Part shown: positions 22,495 through 36,058 of the stretch, piece after piece | Numbering within the stretch: the first letter of the stretch is position 1 | How the letters are laid out: every line of letters starts with the position of its first letter | Assembly (NCBI RefSeq): GCF_029784155.1 | Contig: NC_073692.1 | Location: forward strand, 426,107,324 to 426,171,323 | DNA length: 64,000 nucleotides | Source of the DNA: Uranotaenia lowii | Lineage: Eukaryota; Arthropoda; Insecta; Diptera; Culicidae | Direction: 5' to 3' | Notes under the pieces: model-generated | What the model was told of the DNA's origin: nothing | Databases searched by the model: none | The model's input: only the letters and a program-made list of their open reading frames with translations | Program-made: the position numbers and the translations under genes

Positions 22495-24051
22495 TGTAAC
22501 CGTTCGTTACCTATCCGAAATGTGTCTTCGACACATTGACAAATTATGACCTAAATGCTGACTTAGAAATGTCAAAGCAATTGACACTCACACGGGCTCT
22601 CAGGGATTCCTCCCTTTACACCGAATTCCTGAACCAAGCACGCAGCCACTTCTCTCGCGAGAGATGCTCATGGGCGTCGGATGATCTCCTGTGTCACCGC
22701 GAGGAAGTGTTATTACCCGGAGAGCGGCACATCCGCGTAAATTTACCGTTGTATGTGTGTCGGTTGAAAGTCTCTTAACGTTCTTCAGAAAACGGTTTTG
22801 CATTGCCGTTCTTTCTGTCTGTGACCGTTTTGGAGAACGGAAGTGCGCGTCGTGTTAAATAGGTTAAAAATAGTAAAAAGCATGTGGTGTAAAAGTTTTA
22901 AAACTTATCCTTAATATTTACAGATTAAAACAACAAAAAGTAGTACAGAAAAGTTAAAACAGTGATCGAAAAATCGTAAAGCGATCAAATAAAAACACAA
23001 AAAAGTACGGTTAGTAAGGAAAAAATGTTTGGGACGAAAAACGATAAAATTTAATTTATGTATTTTGTGCTATGTAATTTATTTATACAGTTACCTAAAC
23101 AAAACGTTAACAAACATACAACAAACATTGTAACAAAAGTGTGACGAAAAACAACATAAAAAGGTAAATACTTATGGTAAACAAAACAAATATTGTAAAA
23201 CACGTGGAAATCATGACGTCACAGATATCATAACACCTTTGGCAGGTCCAAGAGGGCCTTTTTTTTGTTCTTTTGGCTTTTCTATCAGAGCACGGCGCCC
23301 CGGAGTATTGTTACTGAATCCCAAAACCGGAGTAATCCAGACAGAAAGGAATTGTCTGACACCGCTTCAGACCCGACGGCAAAAGGTCTACCGACAACAG
23401 CATCATCGGAAATTGGCCAGTAGTTTTCAACTGTCGTTTATTGGTCCTTCCGGGACGCCGGAAGTGGACCGGTGAAACATTGGCCTGTTCCGAATCGACG
23501 AAGCTGCTCGCCGTGAATCAACAAAATGACCGCTGAAAACATCTATACATCGGGTTCCGCGGCCTTGACTAACGCCGCTGTGCCAGCAATAGAACGAACC
23601 GCAAGTATAGATAAGCTAAAAACCTGTGACGTCAGTAGGGACAACTAGTATAATAAACCCCTAAAATTATGTTGTTAAATTGAACCCACCCTGTTTATAT
23701 TTGGAGAATTTTAATCCATTTACATCACTTTTGTTCGTGGTTTCGCTAGTGGCCAAAAGGGCCCATCCACTCTTCGCTCCAAAGTTGGTCCCTTTCAGAT
23801 TTCTTTGCGTTTTTTCTAAATAGTAACAGTTCGACCCGGTTGGTAACATGCGAGGTAACACTCGATGTGGCTATGGTCAATTATCCCGCATCATAGGCAT
23901 CCCTAATGGAGTTTCCCCGAATATCGGAAGACTCCGGAGGAAGTAGCTCGTGCTATCCATCCATACATGACGACCCTGAGTTCCACCAATTCCACCCACA
24001 AATCCCAAAATATAAACAAACCACCCACCCGCTGAGCAACCGCGAGTTACA
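22495..24051 (+). repeat. 3' long terminal repeat
   Basis: 1557 bp. It matches the 5' LTR at a constant offset of 4535 bases with no visible differences or indels. Confidence 0.93.
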
Positions 24052-24055
24052 TACT
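24052..24055. repeat. 4-bp target duplication TACT, right
   Basis: Matches 17956-17959. Confidence 0.75.
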
Positions 24056-24330
24056 TTAAGAGCAAAACTTAAGTAATTTTGCAGGCTTCAACAAATAGGT
24101 TTAATTTAATGAAACCTTTGTATTGTTACGATATTTGTCCAATTTTTAAAAACTGTTTAATTTATTATTTTAAGATATTCATCATCATCATAATCAACAT
24201 ATTTTTCCTTTTTAATCAAATGAAGTAATCAAATTCAGAGTCAGTTTCTGTTCTTTCATGTAGATTTGTTAGTTCATCAGTTATCAGTGATTGATTTAAC
24301 TCAACGCTGACTCGTTTTCAAACTTATAAG

Positions 24331-24338
24331 CTCTATAT
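24331..24338. repeat. 8-bp target duplication CTCTATAT, left
   Basis: Repeated at 26395-26402 around a hAT element. Confidence 0.9.
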
Positions 24339-26394
<2,056 letters not shown>

Positions 26395-26402
26395 CTCTAT
26401 AT
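26395..26402. repeat. 8-bp target duplication CTCTATAT, right
   Basis: Matches 24331-24338. Confidence 0.9.
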
Positions 26403-28350
26403 CATCAAAACTAGAAGGGATTGACAAAATCTGTGTAAAAATACATAAAATTCAGGAAATTTCAGGAAATTCAGAATCTATCAAATTAACAAAGGCATAA
26501 AATACTGTTTTCTTCAGCTCTCAAATGAATGAATAAACTTTCGAAATCGTAAGAAGTTTTTATTGAAAAAAATTTCTTCTAAAAGGCTTATCTGTTTGAT
26601 TTGCATATTTTGTTTGTGTTTTTAAATAACTTCACCGAATTTTATTGTATAGTTTTATGAAGCTTTCAAATTTTATTGGCAGTGAGAAAATTGAAATTCT
26701 TTACTACCTGTTTTTTTTATCAATAGTATTTTTTTAATCGATCCTGATTTTTTGTCAATCTATGAAAAGATTCTAAATTGATTACAAGTAGCAACATTAA
26801 TGCAAAATTTTAATGTTTTTGAAGTGCTTTATTTTTTAAACATTAACAACATTACATGGATGATGGAATTACATAATTTTGAAGATTTTTTCAATGACTC
26901 ACCGTGTTTTTGTGCGTTTTTGGTGCTATTATAATTTCTTGCTAAATTTTTCGCAAGGGCCTGACTCAGTCTATTAAAAAAATGTTCGTCTTTCTAGCAC
27001 AAATTTTCGAAGATTCCATTCTCTAATCGGTTTATAAAAAACTTTATGCCATGTTTTGTATATTTTCATTGAATTTTTAATCGTAAATTACAAAGCACAG
27101 AATTTCAGTTATTTTATTTGAACGTACATAGTCATAGCCGATAGCAGGGCCGTGGGAAGAACTGGCTCACGGGGAGGGGGGGAATTTTCCGGTTTGATGA
27201 CAAATTTTCTAAAAATTTTTGCTTCAACAATGCAAACAAAAAGAAAAATACATTTTGTTTCAACTTAAATTAGCAAGTTAGAAGTTACTTTTGTTATCGA
27301 CGTACATAACCATTTTAAGCAATTGTGAAAATTAATCGAATACTTAGAAATAAAAGTAAAAGATAAGGTTTGCGGTTCGAACCCGATATATTTTGTAATC
27401 TTGTAAATTCGATTCAAATTAAAGGTATCGGTTTAAATCTTAGTTTATGAAGGATATGCAATATAAATAATGTCAACCAACAAATCAATAAATATATTTC
27501 CAGCAGAAATTTCACTAGAATCCTATGGATATTTTTTTTAATTTTTTTAGATTTGTGAAAGAACGAAATCTTTAAAACGAATCCAAATATTATTTTACAT
27601 TTGTGATATCTGCAGGTTTGTGTTTCCTAACTGACTCTTGAATCAAAATTATGAAACTGCAATCTCCAGCACTTTGAATCCCCAATGAAATTCTCACATT
27701 GATATTTCAATCCTAATTATAAAACTGAACTTCGAGCTGAATCTAAATCTAAAGTGTTTAGTTGCGAATCTGTTTCCCGTCTTTCGAACCTGAGCTCAAA
27801 ACGATTTTTGAATCTTATTTTCAGATAATAATTCTTTTTAATCATGCGCCTAAAGTGAAATTTGTATCTGAGCTCGGAATCTGAAATTTCTTATCTAAAT
27901 TATGAATTACGAATTCTTTGTTTAGTTAATTCGATATTCAACGTGTGAATCTGTATGAAAATTCCAAATGATGAAACTGTTTCCGATTTTTCAATTGTAG
28001 ATACCATTATGAAACTTTCTCAAGTTTCGGTTCTGCAGAAATATTAAGAGTTAAAATTTCAAATACAAATCTTAAAATGATTTGTAATTTTAAATATTTC
28101 TTCTTCAAATTTGTGTTTCGAGTATAGAAAAGGCATCTAATTTAAGTTTGAAATGCAAAAAGTGCAAAAAAATTTGAGTTTGAAAGGCAAACGAAATGCA
28201 TTCGAATCAAGACTTTATCCCAAAGTTGATCCTAGCTGAAATTCAAAAACAATAAACTGGATACAGAATTCGAAATCTGGACACAGACATCGAATTTAAA
28301 TAATTATAACCAGACCCGAATGTAAAACAAAGGGTCTTTAAATAAATAAT
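26403..28350. other. AT-rich spacer with degenerate AATCTGAA-type repeats
   Basis: No gene is recognisable. From about 27650 to 28330, short motifs such as GAATCT, AATCTGAA and GAAATTC recur irregularly, suggesting an old decayed short-unit array. A G-rich patch lies at 27168-27182. Confidence 0.4.
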
Positions 28351-28374
28351 AAAAAAAAAAAAAAAAAAAAAAAA
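28351..28374 (+). repeat. Poly-A tract (24 A)
   Basis: An uninterrupted A24 run follows ATAAATAAT. It could be the tail of a retroposed element, but no target duplication was found. Confidence 0.6.
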
Positions 28375-28794
28375 CAAATAATTATAAGTGATTTTAGGAC
28401 CACAATATCAAGAATGATTCTAACCTTGCTAGTGTGGGTTTTTTCCCCAACATCCGCCAATTTAAATATTATTAATTTAAAAAATATGAAAAAAACACTT
28501 CCAAATGTTTTTTTTTATCGAAACACATCAGTCAATTTGAAATCATATTTTAAGCTTTCAAAAACTCGGTCATGTAAATTTTGATAAAATTTATTTGAAA
28601 AAAAATTAGACGCAACTACATAACTCTAATCATTCAGTTTAAAATCTTGGTGTGATTTTTCAAATAAAACGAAAAAAATCGGTCAAAATCTGGGTAATAT
28701 GGGTAGTTTAGTCTAATCTTATTGAAATTTAATATATGGAACAAAATTTCTATCAACACGTGAGAAAGTTTTGGAAAACTGTAGTAGAATTCTA

Positions 28795-29392
28795 GCGTAA
28801 CATTTCATAAGGGCGAAACTAGCAGTTAGCTCGAATCGAGAAAAACGCATTTGAAATTTCGGAACATCTAATCAAATCCTATTTAAAAAAATCCACTACT
28901 TTTTGTACAACATAATAAAAAAATGTGCATTATATTCACTTATTGTTATTTGGTTATCAAGAACTTTATCTTTTTTCACTAAATTTTAGAGATTTTCGAG
29001 TTTCGCCTTTTTTCGTTTTCGATTCTAGTTACGCCTGCAAGTTTCGCCCAATTGATCGGTCGTTTTTGTTTTGGTTTTGAAGTTAGGCCTTTAGGCCCTA
29101 CACACAAAAACTAATTAGGCCGTTTTGTCACACACGGTCAACTCAATTACGCCTATTGGCCCTACACGAATAGAAAAATTAACCCCATTTTGAATAGGCG
29201 TAACTTCACGTTCCATCGAAAATGCATCAACATGAAGTTTCGCCCAATTAAATTTTATCAAGTTTTTGAAAGTTTTAAGCGATTTTAAGATGAAACTGCG
29301 TTTATTAGGTAAAGTGCAACCGCGTACATCCGGGATGACCGTTAACTCGATTTGTTTACATTTGGCAGTTTCGCCCTTTTGAAATGTTACGC
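28795..29392. mobile_element. TTTCGCC/TTACGCC MITE-like element
   Basis: The left end GCGTAACATTTCATAAGGGC and the inverted right end (minus strand GCGTAACATTTCAAAAGGGC) match over about 26 bp with one mismatch. The interior repeats TTTCGCC and TTACGCC motifs on both strands. About 600 bp, no coding capacity. No clear duplication was seen. Confidence 0.7.
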
Positions 29393-31680
29393 AAGAATTG
29401 TGGACCTGGGTTACAAATTTAAGAGCTTTGACTTTAGTTCCGAATCGAGATAGTCAACCTATCAAAATTTGACTAGAAATTTGAAATTTTGAGTTTAGAG
29501 TAGAACATTTTGCTTGGCATTTTGGACCCTCATGGGAGTTGGGGGTTTAACCCCCAACCCTCGTTCTTACAGTCATGGCCGATAGTATTTGATTTTTTTT
29601 AAAACACTTAAAATGCTATGGTACTTACATTTGGTCAAAACAATAAACTGCTCAAGACAACGCTGCGGTAGACAAAACAAAATCCAGATCGTAAGACGTA
29701 ATCCTTCTTATCGGTTTTCACTAGACACTGTTCCAAAAGGTCATAGGAAGAACACCGTTCCGTTTTCTAAGAAAGCTTGCAATTCTCAGCTGGAGCACTC
29801 AAAACGATAACCCATAATTCCACTAAAATGTGCTTCAGATAACTTGAGGGGGGCAACGTACCTACTAAGTATAAAATAACTGGTCGTCTTCACTCAAACA
29901 TCAACAACAGCAACGGTTAATGGATGAAAATCATTCCTTGATGGAAGGCTGGCTAGCCTTTTAACGATGCGCCGCGCTTGGGAGGTCGTCATTCGAAAAT
30001 CTCTCGAAGGGATGTTCTTCTATTCAGCTGCTGGCTGATGGTTGGTTTCTTCGGCTGAAACGCCCACCCCAGAATCGTGTTTCCTCCGTCAATCGGTTAA
30101 TAAATATTTAAAACACATCTAAAGTATTACACGGAGGCCTAAACTCGAGAATCGAGAGAGACCAATCAGTACAATCAATTAGTATTCCAAACAGGCTATT
30201 AGATCCGTTGTTTTTAATCCAATAGGTCTAGCTCGGTGAGTTGTGGGAGCCTCAAGTTGAATTTCATAGCGGCACTTTAGGTCGCATTTTCTACCCGCAA
30301 TGGCCCCAATACATTTCACTTCACTTCACTCTTCCAAATCCCATCTTCTTCTTCTGTTGCATTTACTCAGTCACACTGGCTGTCAGCATAAATTTTTGTA
30401 ATTCGCTTGTACTTGTACCGTTTTATCAGCGAGTCGAAAGAACGATTCCACTCCCCATTTCTGGATCCCGAATGGCGGCAAACGTAAGCTCGAGTACAAC
30501 CGATATTTACCATTCGCCGCTTGCCAGATTACATTGAGCCGGCACTTCGATAAACTATTAATGGCTTAGGCCAACATTCAGCTTGGACAGGATAACCCAA
30601 AGGGCTCTATTTATCAGTCGTTTAACATACTTAATTCGATTTATTTTATATTTTAAATAGCTTTTTTGCACTTAATCGAGCGCCCGCGCATTTCCTTTTT
30701 TCTTCTTTCATTCCGGTGCGCCACCAGCCAAGCGATACTCCATAAATTTGCCCATGCAATATTTCCTTTTCTCCGTTGCTAGACGTTCTTGTTTTTATTC
30801 TAGAAGCCACACGCCACGCTATACGCTTTCCACGCGATCTTCTCTTTTCACCGGCTAATTAAGAAAATTATTCGCGCACCGAGATTCATTCTTCTAGAAC
30901 GCGGCTCTGGGTAGAGTGCTTACACACATAGAAGAGTTAAAATTGAGAAAAAACACCATGGGAGAAGCGCAAAAGGAAGGCTCGATCTCAGATTCCCAGC
31001 GCAGATCGACAAAGTGGAAGAACCACCAGCTGATCGAAGAGGCAAACCGATCGCGGAATACGTTCGAGCCTCGTGCCCAAAGATAAACACGGGAAGATCA
31101 AAACTGCAGGTGAAACCGAGAGCCTACACGTATTCACTCAGCGAATGTCGACGCAAGACTGTTCCCCGCACTCAAAGCTTGATCAGTTTGAACCACACCG
31201 GGTTCGTCGCTTGTTTTGTTATTGAAGGGGAACTCACTTTTGGGAGGATGAAAAAAAAAAAACAAAATGAACTCGATCGCACGTTTTGTTTTTCCCGCGA
31301 CGACGGCGACGCTTTTGCGGCCGGTGTTATTGCTGGACTCACACCGAGTGGGTGGAGGTTCATTTCATTCATAAAATTTTCCCTCGTTGTACTGCCCGGT
31401 GTTTTATTTCTGGCGGGGAAAATTCGTAGAGCTTTCGAGAGTGAATCTGTCGCTGTTCTGTACAATCAATCATTGGTGCAGTATGAAAACAAAACAAAAC
31501 GGTCAAGTGACTGCCGTCAGCTGTTTATGGAAACTTTTACATTCTAAAATTTTCTTTTCCAATGTCTCATAGCGTATTCATTTATGGCAAGTTTTGCACC
31601 AGATCACCACCAGTAGTGTTACACTAACTGCTGTAATCGTGTTCGTCCTATCCATTCAGTTTTGCGCCAGTAGTGTATGG
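29393..31680. other. Stretch with a GC-richer island, no recognised gene
   Basis: A 9-bp hairpin (GTTGGGGGT/ACCCCCAAC) lies at 29538-29558. The island at about 29900-31600 has no repeat signatures and holds a 177-codon forward frame (31014-31547) and a 98-codon frame (30241-30537), neither with a recognisable domain. It may be host regulatory or exonic DNA. I cannot assign it. Confidence 0.4.
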
Positions 31681-32579
31681 GAGAGTGGGGAATCATGGGC
31701 CACTTTTTTCCGTTGTTCCATAACTTCTTTTTTATAAAAGATAAAATGTAAATAAAAAATGGTATGGTTTACTACATTTTCAAGGTATCAAATGGTATTT
31801 TTTTTAAATTTTTAATAAGTTATTTTCCCCAAAATCTGACTGTTTGAAAAAAAGCAATAATTTTTGGATTTTGAAAAATGGTGGGGAATCGTGGGCCACC
31901 AAATCAAAATTGACAAAATAACATGCAAAGTTTATGAGTTGACCCAAAACTGTGATTTCCTAATTCATTTCGTTATTTTAAATCAATTTCAGATCATGAA
32001 ATAAAAAAGAGAGCTGTGTATGATCGAAAAGATTCCAAAACCTGGCCCGCGAACGTTTTGGCAAAATTCCTTATACAGGATGGAGAAAATATTTTTCATA
32101 ACTCTTCATTTGGCATAAGAAAACTTTACAGATAGGAAAAACGTATTTTAAGTTCTGAATGTGTATAAAAACATAAAAATATAGGTGGTTCAAGATGCGT
32201 GGCCCACGATTCCCCACAAGCTATGATTTTCAAATTGGTTGCGTTTGTGTGACTTATTGATGTTTCATCAAAACTTCCTGTTCCACGTGAAAGATCATGA
32301 AAAAACTAAGATCATAAGCGTATGAGCATATTTTTGTTATGCACTTTAGGTTCCCCATCGATGAAATAAGCGTTTTTTTTTAAAGTAAATTTTTCTAACT
32401 TTTTTTAGCTTGATAAATAAAATAAGCATATGATGCGTATTTAAGTCAACAACATATAGAAATATATGCTCACGCAAAGTGACAACGATGACAGTTGGTT
32501 TGAGATTTTTATCTCAACACACATCTGAGATATCAAAAGTGGCCCACGTTTCCCCATGGCCCACGATACCCCACTCTCA
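31681..32579. mobile_element. GTGGGGAATCGTGGGCC inverted-repeat element
   Basis: The left end GAGAGTGGGGAATCATGGGC and right end CCACGATACCCCACTCTC are inverted. GTGGGGAATCGTGGGCCAC-type motifs recur internally at 31882-31900 and, inverted, at 32200-32218 and 32540-32556. It is a ~900-bp non-coding element. No duplication was identified. Confidence 0.7.
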
Positions 32580-32892
32580 CCTACCTGATTTTAACAGAAT
32601 ACGGACAGTTTTAACCCGATGTTTCTGTCAGTTCTACGAATTAGCGTGTAAATGAGTGAGGTTAAAACATTGACGATGATTTTTTTTTGTTTTGGGTGGG
32701 CGCAGTTCAAAACTGAGCGAGTGGAGAAAACGAATACGGTATAAGAGAGCACCAAGTTTTCACATAATAACACTTGTATTCAAGAGTTTACCCTTTACAT
32801 CAATACAAATATTTGATCTTATGCGTCTGAATATTAATACCAACAAAAGAATGATAAGTAAGGGCAATAGGGTAACGGACTTAGTTTGAACC

Positions 32893-34827
32893 GCGTACAT
32901 ATTTTGGACCACCTTGCAGCATTTTAAAATTTTTCTCTCATAAATCATGTTAACCATGAATAATTTTAACAAATATAGTTAAAGCTACTTCTTATAATTT
33001 TAATCATATCTAAGATTGCATAAAAATAAGCTGATAAGGGATAGAAAATTGAAAATAAGGTTGTGATTTTTCACAGTTGAGCCAAACCAAGCCCATTTCA
33101 GGAGGGCGTGCCATTATTGGAGTCAACTTCCAAGAAGTATTCTGCCTAGCTGATATAAATTTAACACATACAAACATGTTCAATGCTATGACAAAACACT
33201 TGAAAACTAGTTTGCAAGCTCGAAGAACCAAAAAAACTTGTTTTAATCGCAATTTGACCATATCGAATATAGGTCCCTACTTCATTCCTTAGGGACTTAT
33301 TTTGGACCACCTATCTTAACCTGAGTATTAAACTTGCTGTTAAATGTTCATGAACGTAATAAGATGTTGTACGACGATATGAAAAGAGTTATGCTAGCTA
33401 TTTCAGTCGCTTATTATGAATAAAATTAGGAATTTTTTTCTTTATTTTATTAAATCAACTCGCTAAAGCCCAAACCCGTCTTTAGACGGGGTTCACTTCA
33501 ATCGGCATAAAACCAAGCCAATCATTGTTTAAACTTACTTATTGTGCACTATGCTTAAAACCACGTTAATCTTACAATCTACATTAATTACAACTCTTTT
33601 ATAAGCAGTTGTCAAAAGCTACAGCTAAATGAAGCTTAAAAACATGAAAATAAACTGGACCTGCAACAATTTTCTATTATGTCTTTATTTTTTATGCTTC
33701 ATGACAATTATTGACGGTCTAAAAGTTACACTCATACAGTGTTTATTTTCGAGAACTTGGTTGAGAAAAAACTTGGTTAGGTAGAAGATATGAATTATAA
33801 ACCCCGTCTAAAGGAGGGTTTCGGAAAAAAAACGTCAACAAATCGGCAAATATGTAACTGAGTTTAATATTTGTGATAGTTGAAATATCTCAGTTTATAA
33901 AAGAACAATTTAAACTAATAATATATTTAACTATAGCTATGAGTAGTCTTAACGTGATTCAAATCTTAGGAGAAAATTGTTGAAATGTGAAAAAATTTGA
34001 AGCGAAGAAGTACTAAAAATCTAGTTTTTCAGCCCCTGTAGTTACGCAGTTTTTGAAAAACAAACTGTTGAAGAATTTACTCATAATATTTTTTTTTTCG
34101 TAGAACAAAAGTTGTTTCAAAGATAAAACTGATCTTTAACGATTTCTTCAGCGAAAAAAATCTGGATTATAGATGGTTAAGAAGATCCCATAATTCTCGC
34201 ACATTTTTATCTTTTTTGAATCTGTGTATTCTACAGAACTGTAGCCAAACCAAATCCACATAGGTTTTGGAAGTCAAAATGCATCAATTGATGTCGCGGA
34301 GTTGATGATGTCATACTTTCTTAAATTATAATTGGGTCGCCTGAAGGAGACTCACGTTCTAAAAATTGACCCTAACGATAGGACAATTTTTAACACTGCT
34401 GAACAAATTTCGTCGAAATTGCACTGTGCTGTCGGAATTTTCAAATCTTTTGAAACACACTATATAACGGGGAAATTTTCTTGTTTTTACTCTATTCTTA
34501 TCGAAATTTCCTGTTTTAAAGTATAAGAAGTTGTAGAAAAAAAACAGATGGCTGAAGTAAGAAATATTCAACAAACAAATGTACCTAAATAGCGGATGGG
34601 GAAAAGTTGAAAAAAGTTATTTCACGAATGAATTAACGTGAACAAACAAAACTTGACTACAAGAATAAGAAAGGAAAAGATTATTCGCATAATTGCGCAT
34701 CAATCGCTGTCGTAAATACAGCTAAAATTAGAAAAAAAACTTATTTAGTTTAAGGATGGTCCAAAATAAGCCCAGAGGGTAGTCCAAAATATAAACCTGG
34801 TGGTTCAAAATACGGACATAGGCTTAA
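32893..34827. mobile_element. TTTTGGACCACC inverted-repeat element, probably composite
   Basis: ATATTTTGGACCACC (32899-32913) and TTATTTTGGACCACC (33297-33313) occur on the left. Complementary GATGGTCCAAAATAAG (34756-34771), GTAGTCCAAAATATA and GGTGGTTCAAAATACG occur on the right. The exact ends are uncertain. It contains the smaller element at 33469-33824. Confidence 0.45.
33469..33824. mobile_element. Small MITE with CCGTCTTTAGACGGGG ends
   Basis: The left CCCAAACCCGTCTTTAGACG and the inverted right end (minus strand CCGAAACCCTCCTTTAGACG) match over about 25 bp with a few mismatches. The left end itself contains a short CCCGTCT/AGACGGG palindrome. About 355 bp, non-coding. Confidence 0.5.
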
Positions 34828-34959
34828 ATCTTGTAACATTGGTTCTAACGACGATATGTTTCGATAGAAAAAGCCTTGATCTTTGTTATTAACGGAGAAA
34901 GCAGTCAAAAATTGTAACATTTATTTATTTTTTTTATTCATTTTTTCAAAAAATAGCAT

Positions 34960-35830
34960 ATTCGTCTCAACCAGAAGGCCCCATCAAAGCAAACAAGCAG
35001 CAGCCTAAAAAATATGCGCTTTCTCAGCCAATCCATCTTTTTCCACCGAAATGCCAAATCAAAACAAACAATAAGCAGCAGCAGCCTTGAATTCCGCACT
35101 TCCTAAGCTAAACAAACAGCAGCATTAAAAACCTGCGCTTCCCAAGCCAATTCGTCTTTCTTTCCATCAAATACCAGAACAAAACAAACAATCAGCAGAA
35201 GCTCTCTAGGCTGATCCGCCTTTTTCCAACGGAAGGCCAAATCAAAACAATCAATCAGAATCAAGGCTGCTGCCTTGAATTCTGCGCTTCCAAAGCCAAA
35301 CAATGAACAGCAGCAGCAGTCTTAAAATCTGCGCTTCCTAAGCCAATTCGTCTTTTTCCATCAGAAGACCAGAATGAAACAAACAACCAGCAGCAGACTT
35401 AATAATCTGGGCTGACTAAGCCAATTCGTCGTTATCCACCAGAAGGCCTAATAATAAAAAAAACAATCAGCAGCTTTAAAAATCTGCGCTTCCTAAGCCA
35501 ATTCGTCTTTTTCCACCAGAAAGCCAAATAAAAACAAACAATCGGCAGCAGCAGCAGCCTTAAAAATTTGCGCTTCCTAAGCCGATTGATCATTTTTTCA
35601 CCGGAAGGCCTAATCAAAATAAACAATCGGCAGCAGCGGCAGCCTTAAAAATCGGCGCTTCATAAACCAATCCGTCTTTTTCCACCAGAAGGCCAAATGA
35701 AAACAAACAATCAGCGGAAGCCTCAACAATCTGCACTTTTCCAGTCTCATTATCTTATTTACCTTGGAAACTATTAGCAGTAGCCTTAAACATCTTCGCT
35801 TCAAAGCAGCCTTAACAATCTGCATCTTTT
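34960..35830. repeat. Degenerate ~80-bp tandem repeat block
   Basis: The motif set GCGCTTCCTAAGCCAATTCG, TCTTTTTCCACCAGAAGGCC, AAACAAACAATCAGCAGCAG recurs about ten times at roughly 76-90 base spacing (anchors near 35134, 35204, 35283, 35332, 35408, 35485, 35570, 35655, 35731, 35797). Open frames across it (W/K/R-rich on the minus strand) come from the repeat and are not genes. Confidence 0.85.
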
Positions 35831-35909
35831 TTTAACCGTAGCCGGAACGATTTCCAAACAATTTTAGCATCAGCCTTGCAAATCTGTGCTCATCTTACCA
35901 ACTACGCCA

Positions 35910-36058
35910 TTGTCGTGATTTTATGATTCTTACGAATTGCAATTCCGAGATTCACTAGGATACCGTGGCTTTCGACCATAGACTCTTAACTTTTGAACAA
36001 TGACTCTCGATTTCCAATTCTCGTTTCGACATTCTTAAATAGAACCTTTATATTTATA
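35910..36058. repeat. Degenerate GACTCTTGA-type repeat, left part
   Basis: Short motifs GACTCTTAACTTTTGA and GACTCTCGATT recur. The same pattern continues beyond the Helitron at 37373, so the Helitron split one tract. Confidence 0.5.

Larger units (their letters stand above)
17960..24051 (+). mobile_element. Non-autonomous LTR retroelement (LARD-like), 6.1 kb
   Basis: Two 1557-bp LTRs, at 17960-19516 and 22495-24051, start TGTAAC and end GTTACA. I see no differences between them by eye. A tRNA primer-binding-like site follows the 5' LTR and a purine-rich tract precedes the 3' LTR, so the element reads forward. A 4-bp duplication (TACT) marks integration. The 2978-bp interior has no protease, reverse transcriptase, RNase H or integrase. 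It resembles a large retrotransposon derivative mobilised by a related autonomous element. The near-identical LTRs imply recent insertion. The interior also carries an antisense exon-intron structure (21662-22230). Confidence 0.9.

Noticed and set aside
27372..27388. GGTTCGAACCC, like a tRNA B box
   Set aside because: No A box or cloverleaf can be formed upstream, so neither a tRNA nor a SINE head is supported.
31014..31547. 177-codon forward frame
   Set aside because: No domain, low-complexity K run, and another open frame on the opposite strand. The coding case is weak.
35103..35825. Minus-strand frames rich in W, K, R and L
   Set aside because: Generated by the ~80-bp tandem repeat.
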